In this document: one piece after another, positions 6,544-14,171 of the stretch
How positions within the stretch are numbered: position 1 is the first letter of the stretch
Layout: every line of letters starts with the position of its first letter
Assembly: GCA_018985235.1 (NCBI GenBank)
Contig: JADGIG010000172.1
Location: 1 to 14,219, forward strand
Direction: 5' to 3'
DNA: 14,219 nucleotides
DNA from: Sanchytrium tribonematis
Lineage: Eukaryota; Sanchytriomycota; Sanchytriomycetes; Sanchytriales; Sanchytriaceae
Notes under the pieces: generated by a model
What the model saw: only the letters and a program-made list of their open reading frames with translations
Database searches by the model: none
Told to the model about the DNA's origin: nothing
Position numbers and translations under genes: made by a program

Positions 6544-8922
6544 ATGAGCAAATTTGATTATGCCACGCATTTCGATTTTATCGTTCATAAAAAGCATCAT
6601 CTTTTATCCTATACAGTACAGAGGATACTTCTTCAGTTGGTTACTGGAGCAGACGCACCTGTTGACACATTAATTCAGAGTGCTAAAATATTTTTTCATT
6701 ATCGATTTATCCCATGGGAATGTGTTCAAGTAGATAATAAAATTGGATTGATTGTTCCCTACCAACAAGAAAATTGTCAAGATCTGATCGTTGGAAAAGC
6801 AGACATCAAGTATATTGAGGATGTTTATACTCTTATGTGGTACCCCTATCTAGTATTATTTCTCGATGATATAGAATTAAAAGATGTCACAGGTATCAAA
6901 ATGGTGGAGCTAATTGAATCTTTGGCTGATTTTAATATATATGAGTCAGTCGTACAACTGTATAAAAAATGCATTTTAGTTCCTCGGCTATTTATCGAGA
7001 GGCACTCGGCTCTTGAAGTTACTGATGAAAAAATCAAAGAACTTCTTCGTCTTTATTCTAGAACTGAGGATTGCCTTAAGCTTACACATCAATCTGCTGA
7101 ATATTATAATTTGTACATGTCACCTGAGTTTATCATTGGGCATATCAGAACAGACATAAAAGAATTATATCAAGGAACTCTTTTGCCAAATGACAACCCA
7201 TACACCAATTATCTTTCTACATTAAATCATAGACATTCGAAAGTTCCAAGTTTTGAAGAACTCTCCCATGTCACTTGGACCAAGGAGTATGCAAGCGGAT
7301 TAAAGCCAATAGCATTTAGACCAAGCCCTAAGAGATTGGGCGATGCTTTGAGAGAAGAAATGGCGGTCCCTGATATCATTGATTACGAACCTTACCTGGA
7401 GGCCTACTTTTTTCTTTCTCTCAATTCGGAATATATTGGATTGTATCCATTTAGATTTGGAGAATTTGTTTTTTCAATGGAAAACAAGAGCATGCTTACA
7501 GAACACATTTTCTTATCGCTTCTGCATCTCGTGCGATTCACTACTGATAAAGACAAATTTCCCATCCCAAATTCCCAAAAGTACATGGAGACAGATAAAG
7601 CTACTGCAATGATAATTGAGGATGGTAATATTAAACCTGAAAATTTAAAAAGGGCGAAAGCCATTACAGAGTTTAAGTTGGCTGAAAAAAAGTTTTTCAA
7701 GTATCTTAAATATTATAAACCTACTACATGGATTTTTTGCTTTGCCATCTTCTTAAGAGAATTCGTAGATTTAGAACAAATACCTGATTTACTAATCATT
7801 CTGGAACATTTGCTAGATATAAAACCACCTACAACTATGCAGGTTGATGGTGCTGTGGATATTTCCGAAGATGACAATGACAGCCTAGACGACTCTAAAA
7901 GGACGGTTACTAGGAGTATGGATTTGGACCAATTAAGTCAAACTCGACGCTCTAGTCGCTCTACTTCTAGCAATGACCAACCTTCTAGTAAAAGGAAAAA
8001 ACTCAATGATGAAATAAGTGAAGAGTCTAAATTCGTCACGAGCAGTAATAATAATTTAGATGACAATGAAATATTTGCTGAAATAATGATCACTCGTTTT
8101 CACAAATTACAACCCAATCAAAAACTTTCAATGATTTTGTACATGATTTCAATAGTCACTGTTTCTAGAGAGTTTTCAATTTTTGTTGATAAAAGTGTTG
8201 AACTTAAAAGCAATGCAGATGACTTTATTTTCAAAACCAAAAATCTGGTACGTGGAAGAGAAGAGATTTGTAAAAATATAGAAAAGCAGATTTTACAACG
8301 AAGCAGTACAAAACTCAGTTTAATAAATGAACAAAGCACGGCGGACGAAGGCTTGGAAAAATTACAGCGCGACTTGGATGACACTCAAAAAGATATTATT
8401 GACATAAAGAAAAAATTGAGAGAGAATGAGCAAACCTCAATTTTCAAAACAAACTCCCGGATAGAACCACTAGGTTCGGACCGTTTTCAAAACAGATATT
8501 ACTTTATTGATATGATAGGACCAGTCTCAGATATCGAATTCGGTTTGGGAATGATATTAGTCAAAGGTAGTGGAAACGGATCTGAAATTTTTGGCCAAGA
8601 AGGTAAAATACCAGGCTCTGATATATCTCACTACTGCTATTCTAAAAACTTTCCAGAAGAATACACTTTAGACATTCCAAAAGGTATGGATGATGGAAAG
8701 ATGTCTAAAAATTGGTTTGTTTACTCAACCATTGAAGAAATTGATCTTTTATTAGACTGGCTTTATGATTCCATACCATTGGAGCTATTTTTAAAACAGC
8801 AATTAAATCTGAATTTGCCAAACATCAAAAGTAAGCTAGATAAACGACTGAACGTAATTATTAATAACTTAGAGTCTAAAGAAACGCACGGAAAATGTTT
8901 ATTATATCAATCCGTGGTCTAA
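6544..8922 (+). CDS. ITC1: Itc1/Acf1-like ISWI complex subunit (DDT, WHIM)
   Basis: 792 residues from the ATG at 6544. Family members partner the ISWI ATPase to space nucleosomes in the nucleus. A DDT-type region (about 280-345, with YLEAYFFLSLN, YPFRFGEFVF and SLLHLVRF) is followed by a Ser/Arg-rich linker with the basic cluster KRKK, a coiled coil (about 600-630), and WHIM motifs: RIEPLGSDRFQNRYYFID near 638 and NWFVYSTIEEIDLLLDWLY near 722. No PHD finger or bromodomain is present, as in yeast Itc1 and unlike animal ACF1. The frame is open upstream to 6403, and its translation (FLLCKF..., IVFEIFDLYPKGSDDLE) resembles the start of a WAC domain, but no ATG is present there. The true N-terminus may therefore be longer, through an unseen exon. 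The gene is divergent from the membrane protein gene. Confidence 0.82.
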   Translation: MSKFDYATHFDFIVHKKHHLLSYTVQRILLQLVTGADAPVDTLIQSAKIFFHYRFIPWECVQVDNKIGLIVPYQQENCQDLIVGKADIKYIEDVYTLMWYPYLVLFLDDIELKDVTGIKMVELIESLADFNIYESVVQLYKKCILVPRLFIERHSALEVTDEKIKELLRLYSRTEDCLKLTHQSAEYYNLYMSPEFIIGHIRTDIKELYQGTLLPNDNPYTNYLSTLNHRHSKVPSFEELSHVTWTKEYASGLKPIAFRPSPKRLGDALREEMAVPDIIDYEPYLEAYFFLSLNSEYIGLYPFRFGEFVFSMENKSMLTEHIFLSLLHLVRFTTDKDKFPIPNSQKYMETDKATAMIIEDGNIKPENLKRAKAITEFKLAEKKFFKYLKYYKPTTWIFCFAIFLREFVDLEQIPDLLIILEHLLDIKPPTTMQVDGAVDISEDDNDSLDDSKRTVTRSMDLDQLSQTRRSSRSTSSNDQPSSKRKKLNDEISEESKFVTSSNNNLDDNEIFAEIMITRFHKLQPNQKLSMILYMISIVTVSREFSIFVDKSVELKSNADDFIFKTKNLVRGREEICKNIEKQILQRSSTKLSLINEQSTADEGLEKLQRDLDDTQKDIIDIKKKLRENEQTSIFKTNSRIEPLGSDRFQNRYYFIDMIGPVSDIEFGLGMILVKGSGNGSEIFGQEGKIPGSDISHYCYSKNFPEEYTLDIPKGMDDGKMSKNWFVYSTIEEIDLLLDWLYDSIPLELFLKQQLNLNLPNIKSKLDKRLNVIINNLESKETHGKCLLYQSVV

Positions 8923-8933
8923 AATTGTAAAAA

Positions 8934-8939
8934 AATAAA
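8934..8939 (+). terminator. AATAAA poly(A) signal of the Itc1-like gene
   Basis: AATAAA begins 12 nt after the TAA stop, within the 61-bp convergent gap before the next gene's stop. Confidence 0.5.
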
Positions 8940-8979
8940 CCTAATTTATGTTTTTAGTAATTAAATCATTAATTTAAAA

Positions 8980-8985
8980 TTTATT
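8980..8985 (-). terminator. AATAAA poly(A) signal overlapping the stop of the small unknown gene
   Basis: The coding strand reads AGATAATAAATT. AATAAA starts on the second base of the TAA stop (8986-8984). Confidence 0.45.
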
Positions 8986-9392
8986 ATCTGGACATGGATA
9001 TTTTTAAATATTTATCGTTCCCGTAAAAAACTCTAGCACCAATGCTTGTTATTTTTCTTTTATCCAAAACCTCAAGTGCGCATTTTAATAGTTTAGTGGT
9101 CTCCATTAATTCCACTTTTAGTCTCTCGCTAAATTTCAAGTGACTATCATCAATAAATCGCTCTATGATTGACTCCCTGTCTGAATACCGTAATTCAATT
9201 ACATCTAAATAAGATTGAGAATGTTCCATTTCGTACGCGTCCATGTTTGCAGGATAAGTTTCGCAATTGTGGTGTGGAGGTTTCAGGACTTTTATGTTAG
9301 ATGCCAACGAAGCACGCTCGGTTTCATAAAATTGCAAAAGTCCTAATAATTATTCAAATAAGTCAACGCTTTAAAAAATTCAGAGCTAGCAT
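8984..9392 (-). CDS. Small unknown protein, probably two exons (9368-9392 and 8984-9342)
   Basis: I do not recognise the family. The open frame covers 8984-9337 but has no ATG before residue 32 (9244). If a 25-nt GTTGAC...ATTATTAG segment (9343-9367) is removed, an upstream ATG at 9392 joins in frame and gives 127 residues starting MLALNFLKRLLQFYETERAS. The protein is hydrophilic and probably helical, with an acidic/Tyr-rich middle (DAYEMEHSQSYLDVIELRYSD), an amphipathic helix (LKVELMETTKLLKCALEVLDKR) and a basic end. There is no signal peptide or membrane segment. The donor GTTGAC is weak next to the GTA donors of the 19-nt introns, so the splice is tentative; the minimal product is 86 residues. 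Convergent with the Itc1-like gene. Confidence 0.55.
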
Positions 9393-9541
9393 TGGTTTAG
9401 TTCAAATCTTCAATATTTCGTAGGAAGATAAATTTCAAAGAATTGTGCATTAAATTATGATGGGTTAGACAGCAAATTATTAACAATTACTTTTGCTGCC
9501 TAAAACTTAAGCGAATCCGCACTGCTTTTTGAAGTTTATTT

Positions 9542-10090
9542 ATGACACAGGAGTTATATAGGGTTTTGCGAAAAACGCAACTTGAATTAGAAAAAGCGAA
9601 TAAAAAGCTTAACGAATTTGAGTACATGATAAATGTCAAACCAGCCACTGATAAGCAAATATTGCAAAGAGAATTAGCCCACCATATCGCTAAATACGAA
9701 GAATTATATAGAGAAACTCAAACGTCAAATAAGCCAATTGAAACCAATAATGCATACTGTCAAACTGTATTTTGGACTCAAAATGCCGAGTCTAGCACCG
9801 AGAATATTACTGTGAGCGACAAGTTAGTCGAAACAGTTGAAAAACTAACCTCGGAGTCGCAAGTTCAATCCCAACCAGAAATCATGAATGCCGAATGTCA
9901 AATAGAACCAATTCTTAAAGGACAAATTACACAGACCATACATTCGCAAGACTTAGAACCCCCACTTCATTTCAATTTACCAAACATTCAAAAACCTTTA
10001 GAAATTCAATTCGACATTAAAAAATTTAGCAAAAATACCATTATTGAATATGAAATTGTTATTGGTAATTTAGAATTAAATACAGAATAA
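9542..10090 (+). CDS. Coiled-coil protein of unknown function
   Basis: 182 residues; the ATG at 9542 is the first after an in-frame TGA at 9530. The N-terminal 60 residues have a heptad-like pattern (LYRVLRKTQLELEKANKKLNEFEYM..., then IAKYEELYRE) typical of a coiled coil. The middle (70-140) is polar and rich in Gln, Glu, Ser and Thr, with two short similar pieces, NNAYCQT and MNAECQI. The last 45 residues look like beta strands (LEIQFDIKKF, IIEYEIVIGNLEL), so a small folded domain may end the protein. There is no signal peptide or membrane segment. The stop is 5 bp from the RasGEF stop on the other strand. The family is not recognised. Confidence 0.7.
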   Translation: MTQELYRVLRKTQLELEKANKKLNEFEYMINVKPATDKQILQRELAHHIAKYEELYRETQTSNKPIETNNAYCQTVFWTQNAESSTENITVSDKLVETVEKLTSESQVQSQPEIMNAECQIEPILKGQITQTIHSQDLEPPLHFNLPNIQKPLEIQFDIKKFSKNTIIEYEIVIGNLELNTE

Positions 10091-10091
10091 A
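10086..10091 (+). terminator. AATAAA poly(A) signal overlapping the coiled-coil gene stop
   Basis: GAATAAAT: the TAA stop (10088-10090) lies inside AATAAA, the same arrangement as in the cupin gene. Confidence 0.45.
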
Positions 10092-10095
10092 TTTA

Positions 10096-11445
10096 CTATA
10101 ATTTCTGACAAATATCTAAAAGTTGTTCATCGAGTTGAGTTTCTATGCAATCCTTAGACTGGAATTTATAGAACTCGCTTATTCGATCGCTCACAATGTA
10201 AAATTTTCTTAAGTTTAAGGAAGGTATTTCATAACCTTCTCCGACAACACTGATATGATCGCTTAAATAGCTGTCCACCTCTTTCATAAATACAATATCA
10301 CTAATATACAGGCCAACAAATGGAATTGCGTGCTTTTCGACCATTATCTTCTCTGTGTATTCTCTTAATTTCTTAAAATTGTTGAGTGGGCTACATAGAT
10401 TCTTTAAAAATTCAAACCGATCAAGATCTTCTTTTGCGACTTTAGACCAAATACCAAGAGCATCTAAATCAGGGGATTGCAGTCCAAGTATAATTGCCAT
10501 CAAACTCATGCAATTATTATATCTATAGCAATGATCTGCAATGTGGACAAATTTCCTGACTAACTTGCTGCTTTTAGTTGCATAGACTGCAGACGACACA
10601 ACTTGACAAATTCTATTGAATCTGTCTACAAACAGACCTAGATTACTCTCATCCTTAGAACTGCTTTTTTTATATGGCTGGATTGCCACAGGTGAATATA
10701 GTAAGTCAGCAAAGGGAATTTTGGTAAAATTATTATAATCGGTAATATACAAATGATCCGCAATGCTTTCACTGGAATAATTTAAAAGCCATTCGATATC
10801 TTGAAGATCCGAATTGTTGATCGAAGGCATAACGCTTAATCTTTTAAAATAAAAGGACAGTCTAGAGGAAAAAGAACCACGTTTGTCACTTTTATCATCT
10901 TCCTCTTCATCATCTTCGCTGCCTTCTTCAACCTCGTGCATGCCTTTAAAAGCTTTTTCTAGTACAGAAGTAGAAGATTTTGAATTATCATAAAGCCAGT
11001 CTTGAAATTTCAGCGAGGTATCAGATTTTTTATACTGTTGAAATACTGCACCCAGCAACATTTTTTGATACTTAAAAACCCGGATTAACTTTGAACCCAT
11101 TTCAGGTTTGTATTCTTTCAGCGAATTCAAAGAAACCGCCATCAAACTTCGGACAGGCCGGTTAAAGTCACAATGAAAGCAATTAATCATCCACAGCTCC
11201 ACGAACTCTAGCCACAAATCTTCGAGAAGTGAATTTCCAGCAATATGCCTAAAATAAATCAAGATTAGTTGAGTAAATTGCTCTGATGAAAGATACATGC
11301 GATAAACTAAAATTAATTTAAGTTTATCCTCACGTTTCCCCTGAATTCCACGATGAATACAATCTAAAATAGTACCGGTACTGTTTTCAAATATGGTGGG
11401 ATCCGACCAAAAGTCTGAGTCTTTATCTGGCACAAAAGCAATCAT
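10096..11445 (-). CDS. Ras guanine nucleotide exchange factor (REM plus Cdc25-homology domain)
   Basis: 449 residues from the ATG at 11445. It activates a Ras-family GTPase by exchanging GDP for GTP at membranes. The N-terminal REM/RasGEF-N domain spans about 20-100 (GTILDCIHRGI..., SSEQFTQLILIYFRH, RPVRSLMAVSLNSL). A linker with an acidic run (EEGSEDDEEEDD, about 172-184) follows. The catalytic domain covers about 225-435, with SIADHLYITDY, DRFNRICQVVSSAV, the core helix VRKFVHIADHCYRYNNCMSL, IILGLQS, IPFVGLYISDIVFM and LNLRKFYIVSDRISEF. The expected blocks are all present, so it is probably active. It is much shorter than yeast Cdc25 and has no SH3, PH or other targeting domain; the GTPase partner is unknown. 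The frame starts with TTG at 11460, so the ATG at 11445 is preferred. Divergent from the next gene. Confidence 0.87.
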   Translation of the reverse strand: MIAFVPDKDSDFWSDPTIFENSTGTILDCIHRGIQGKREDKLKLILVYRMYLSSEQFTQLILIYFRHIAGNSLLEDLWLEFVELWMINCFHCDFNRPVRSLMAVSLNSLKEYKPEMGSKLIRVFKYQKMLLGAVFQQYKKSDTSLKFQDWLYDNSKSSTSVLEKAFKGMHEVEEGSEDDEEEDDKSDKRGSFSSRLSFYFKRLSVMPSINNSDLQDIEWLLNYSSESIADHLYITDYNNFTKIPFADLLYSPVAIQPYKKSSSKDESNLGLFVDRFNRICQVVSSAVYATKSSKLVRKFVHIADHCYRYNNCMSLMAIILGLQSPDLDALGIWSKVAKEDLDRFEFLKNLCSPLNNFKKLREYTEKIMVEKHAIPFVGLYISDIVFMKEVDSYLSDHISVVGEGYEIPSLNLRKFYIVSDRISEFYKFQSKDCIETQLDEQLLDICQKL

Positions 11446-11566
11446 AAAAATCTCTGACAAAAAGGGTGAAGCGTCAACTTGATACCAGAATCTCAGTCAG
11501 TTGATATGCACGATTTACGTGCCAGTTGATACAGAGTTGAAAGAGTGCTGAAATCTTTTCTCATTA

Positions 11567-12048
11567 ATGCAATTTGCCTCTGCGGAGATCAGAAGGCCAG
11601 ATTCAGAATCTCGTTTCAAGGCCAAGGACAGAATCACTACTGTACAAAAAATTTATCCCAATTTAGGCTACACCACGCTAGTGTATGTCATTGATATAAA
11701 TTTGTTGATTCCCTTGCAAGAAATCCAATGGATTTGCAGCGTCTAAAATATTACTTTACATCCAGTAGCCAAGGTCGCGTCAAAAGAGCCCTGTTAATAA
11801 TCAACAAATCTACGGAAGTCTTATTCTTGCTGATTAAGTTGATACTTTTAGCACCTCCAATTCCCAGACTGCAAACTAGTAACGAAATAGAAAAGTATAA
11901 GCGACTCATGAAATGGAATTTGTATTTTCCTATGAATTATTATTGCGATCCTAGCCCCATTCTTCCAACACCCGAGGCATCTGATTTAAAAACGATTACA
12001 GACGATGTATTCGAGATTCTAAGTCCATCCAAAGGGACGGGAGGTTAA
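11567..12048 (+). CDS. Small unknown protein, probably two exons
   Basis: The uninterrupted frame with an ATG runs 11728-12048 (106 residues). Upstream, a second open stretch from an ATG at 11567 (MQFASAEIRRPDSES...) joins in frame if either 38 nt (11683-11720, GTATGT...CTTGCAAG) or 17 nt (11704-11720, GTTGAT...TTGCAAG) is removed. The first option gives 147 residues. Both options use the acceptor at 11720; the GTATGT donor is the better one by general fungal rules. The protein has a basic, hydrophobic middle (GRVKRALLIINKSTEVLFLLIKLILLAP) that may be one helix or a membrane-associated segment, and a Pro/acidic C-terminus. I do not recognise a family. Divergent from RasGEF with about 120 bp between starts. 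Without splicing, the gene would begin at 11728. Confidence 0.5.
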
Positions 12049-12071
12049 ATCGATCGACGTGTATTGAAATC

Positions 12072-12077
12072 AATAAA
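12072..12077 (+). terminator. AATAAA poly(A) signal of the small unknown gene
   Basis: AATAAA lies 24 nt after the TAA stop at 12048, in the 103-bp convergent gap before the first secreted-protein gene. Confidence 0.45.
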
Positions 12078-12151
12078 TTTCTTTCTGTTGTAATCCAGAC
12101 TCAACAAAATTAGTCGAAAATCAAGAATTGTAGATGTCAATAAATATTTAC

Positions 12152-12496
12152 TCAATAAACACGTTTAGTAGGTACTGCAATCTTTTGATAAGTGGGATAT
12201 GTATTCTTCCATCCATGTTTCTCTCCCTCATAATGTTTAATCTTATATTTCACATCTACCTTTTTAGGTATTTTGAATTTGCCACTAGCTGGTGCGGTAG
12301 TGGTATGATTTTTGCCATATGTACCATTCACACCATATCCTGGTCGTGGCAATACTACAGGCTTAACAGGTGTAGGATATGCTGTTGGTTTTGCAATCAC
12401 AGGTAATTTTACAGGTAATTTCACAGGTACTGTTTTGGTAGGAGTTTTTGATTGATAAGCAGATGGAATAGAACATACAATGGAAATCCAATACAT
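12152..12496 (-). CDS. Short secreted Lys/Pro-rich protein
   Basis: 114 residues from the ATG at 12496. A short hydrophobic start (MYWISIVCSIPSAYQS) looks like a signal peptide. A basic, proline-rich part follows, with KLPV repeats (VPVKLPVKLPVIAKP) and KP/TP pairs, then two N-glycosylation sites (NGT, NHT), then a Lys/Tyr-rich end. It has no known domain and low complexity, as in secreted or wall-associated proteins. The frame is open further upstream, and its translation (KFLCLAFLLFNGITS) would also make a good signal peptide, but it has no ATG. A short upstream ORF (12499-12519) ends 2 nt before the ATG. A TATTTAAA lies about 75 bp upstream. First of three secreted-protein genes in a row on this strand. 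Confidence 0.62.
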   Translation of the reverse strand: MYWISIVCSIPSAYQSKTPTKTVPVKLPVKLPVIAKPTAYPTPVKPVVLPRPGYGVNGTYGKNHTTTAPASGKFKIPKKVDVKYKIKHYEGEKHGWKNTYPTYQKIAVPTKRVY

Positions 12497-12569
12497 AGTC
12501 AATTGAGATGTGATGCCATTAAATAGTAGAAATGCAAGACAAAGGAATTTTGATTTGACTTTTTGTTTT

Positions 12570-12579
12570 GTTTAAATAG
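12570..12579 (-). promoter_or_regulatory. TATA-like box of the Lys/Pro-rich gene
   Basis: CTATTTAAAC on the minus strand, about 75 bp before the ATG at 12496; a transcript starting 25-30 bp downstream would have a leader of about 50 nt that includes the short upstream ORF. Inferred from sequence only. Confidence 0.28.
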
Positions 12580-12697
12580 AGCAACACTCCAATCAATCTA
12601 GATGGACAAGCATGGCAATCACAGAGCAATCATCGTTGTAATGAATTCAAGTGGAGATGAACAATAAACGTGTCATCACAAGGCGTTTAAAAGAGAT

Positions 12698-13627
12698 TTA
12701 CAATTTACTTTGAATGGGGATTCCTGTGATCCATGGATGATTTAATGCCATTTCTGCTGTTAATCTATTTTTTGGATTGACTCTAGTTAATTGCCGAACA
12801 AAATCAATCATTTGTGGATCCAAAATTAAATTTTCAAAATAAAAATCGAAATATATTTCTTTGTAAAATACATATTCACTATTTAATAATGACCCTGTAA
12901 ATAATTTAGAATAATGCAACATATGTAAACCCAAACAAGCACCCAATTGAAACATATCTGCCATTTGTGGATTGTAATGTAATTTGTATCGCATTTCTGG
13001 TGGAAAATAGTCCAGTGTCCCTGCTATTGTAATCCTACCATCAACTAGTGTATCATTAGTCATGTTTTCTAAATCAGCAATCACACATCTCCATTCTTTA
13101 CCTGTGCGACGAACTAGAATATTTTCAAATTTCAAATCTAAATGTGCTCTACCACTCAAATGGATTGCAAATAGCCCTTTTAGAATTTGACGCATTGCAT
13201 TTCTCATAGTTCCTTCATACAACGCGATCCAAAGACCATCATTTGGCCGATAATATGCTTTGTACATTCTTTCCACAAATTCAAGCAAATCAAAAGGATA
13301 GTAATCCATTCGAATTTGGTGGCAATCTAAAATATACCCTTTTCCATTTAGCATGTATGGCAGGGGGTACATAACTGGATAATCTCCACGAATAATATTA
13401 GGATGTTTGAATAAGTCCATCAATTTTAATTCTTTTTTGACATCCGCATTATATTTCAAATTATCTTTAGGCACACAAATGACTTTATAAGCATTCTTTT
13501 CCTGTAAATCACGGTAAACATTAATGACTTTAAATCCATCTTTAAATCGTTTAATTTGATGACCTTGTTCTATTGGAATTAATTGATTGAAATGTACAAT
13601 TGCAAATAGAAATACAATCAACAACAT
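12698..13627 (-). CDS. Secreted protein kinase with altered HRD and DFG motifs
   Basis: 309 residues. The ATG at 13627 begins a clear signal peptide (MLLIVFLFAIVHF), and the rest is one protein-kinase domain with no further membrane segment. Visible kinase landmarks are beta-3 Lys K48 (AYKVI), alpha-C Glu E66, the catalytic loop HLDLKFEN (162-169) with D164, K166 and N169, D185 in DLE where DFG is usual, GTLDYFPPE (203-211) as the activation-segment end, D224, and R288 in NRLTAEMALNHPWI. The HRD arginine is Leu and DFG is DLE. No glycine-rich loop is visible: the stretch before K48 is DGFKVINVYRDL. The metal- and ATP-binding Asp, Lys and Asn remain, so activity is possible but not certain. 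Secreted kinases are known as effectors in some parasites (for example Toxoplasma ROP proteins); that comparison is by analogy only. Confidence 0.83.
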   Translation of the reverse strand: MLLIVFLFAIVHFNQLIPIEQGHQIKRFKDGFKVINVYRDLQEKNAYKVICVPKDNLKYNADVKKELKLMDLFKHPNIIRGDYPVMYPLPYMLNGKGYILDCHQIRMDYYPFDLLEFVERMYKAYYRPNDGLWIALYEGTMRNAMRQILKGLFAIHLSGRAHLDLKFENILVRRTGKEWRCVIADLENMTNDTLVDGRITIAGTLDYFPPEMRYKLHYNPQMADMFQLGACLGLHMLHYSKLFTGSLLNSEYVFYKEIYFDFYFENLILDPQMIDFVRQLTRVNPKNRLTAEMALNHPWITGIPIQSKL

Positions 13628-13736
13628 GCAAATGTGGAGTCAAAAGGGCGTCGATTTGTTTTGATTGAAGATGGGGTGATTGGGGGTATCTCGTGATGGT
13701 CATGTGTGACACAGGAAACTATTTTGTACAATTTCA

Positions 13737-13742
13737 TTTATT
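13737..13742 (-). terminator. AATAAA poly(A) signal of the Pro/Gly-rich secreted gene
   Basis: AATAAA on the minus strand 3 nt after the TAG stop (13747-13745), in the 117-bp spacer before the kinase gene. Confidence 0.42.
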
Positions 13743-13744
13743 GA

Positions 13745-14140
13745 CTATTTCAAACCTCCTCCCAAATTGTCCACTGTCTCTGTTAATATTCTCCCTCCTC
13801 TCACAAATGGTGGCGTATCATCAGATGCATTGGATCCATCATCAGATCCATATCCACCAATCAATCCTTCCACTGTTTCTGTAATCACCCCATTGTGAAA
13901 TACAGGTTTCTTGCTAATGGGTGTAATTGGATTTGGAGGTACGACACCTGGATCAATCGGTTCCATTGGAATAGTCACAGGTGAATCCCTAAATTTCTTG
14001 GTACGCAAATGTTCCACCCATTGCTTCAATGCAGCATTGTTTGTCAAATCCAATCCCTTGGTTGGATCCAATTTGAAATTGCTTGTCGTGGATGGTGACA
14101 ATTCAACAGGTAATGAAAGTACAGTACTCATCCAAATCAT
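13745..14140 (-). CDS. Short secreted Pro/Gly-rich protein
   Basis: 131 residues from the ATG at 14140. A short hydrophobic start (MIWMSTVLSLPVELS) is a probable signal peptide. Next come a polar part with a possible helix (NNAALKQWVEHLRTKKF), a proline-rich section (PMEPIDPGVVPPNPITPISKK), and two similar C-terminal pieces, GVITETVEGLIGGYG and GRILTETVDNLGGGLK, separated by a Ser/Asp-rich linker. No known domain is recognised. The ATG follows an in-frame TGA eight codons upstream, and a five-codon upstream ORF (14146-14160) precedes it. The N-terminus resembles that of the Lys/Pro-rich protein (M-x-W-x-S-x-V-x-S-x-P). It is likely part of the same secreted block. Confidence 0.65.
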   Translation of the reverse strand: MIWMSTVLSLPVELSPSTTSNFKLDPTKGLDLTNNAALKQWVEHLRTKKFRDSPVTIPMEPIDPGVVPPNPITPISKKPVFHNGVITETVEGLIGGYGSDDGSNASDDTPPFVRGGRILTETVDNLGGGLK

Positions 14141-14164
14141 GATTATCAAATGGGATCCATCTCA

Positions 14165-14171
14165 ATTTATA
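14165..14171 (-). promoter_or_regulatory. TATA box of the Pro/Gly-rich secreted gene
   Basis: TATAAAT on the minus strand, 24 bp before the ATG at 14140. At usual spacing transcription would start almost at the ATG, giving a near-leaderless mRNA that may skip the upstream ATG at 14160. Confidence 0.33.

Noticed and set aside
8045-8059. GTAATAATAATTTAG, a 15-nt intron-like segment in the Itc1-like gene
   Set aside because: It is a multiple of three, has no stop, and codes a simple SNNNL stretch in a low-complexity linker; coding sequence explains it. RNA reads could still test it.
12497-12555. Signal-peptide-like translation KFLCLAFLLFNGITS upstream of the Lys/Pro-rich gene
   Set aside because: It is in frame but has no ATG and a TAA lies just upstream; no convincing splice donor with an ATG was found, so the CDS was kept at 12496.
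12602-12667. Plus-strand 21-codon ORF (MDKHGNHRAIIVVMNSSGDEQ) between two secreted genes
   Set aside because: Too short, no family likeness, and it sits in the promoter/terminator spacer of minus-strand genes. It could be an exon only with RNA evidence.
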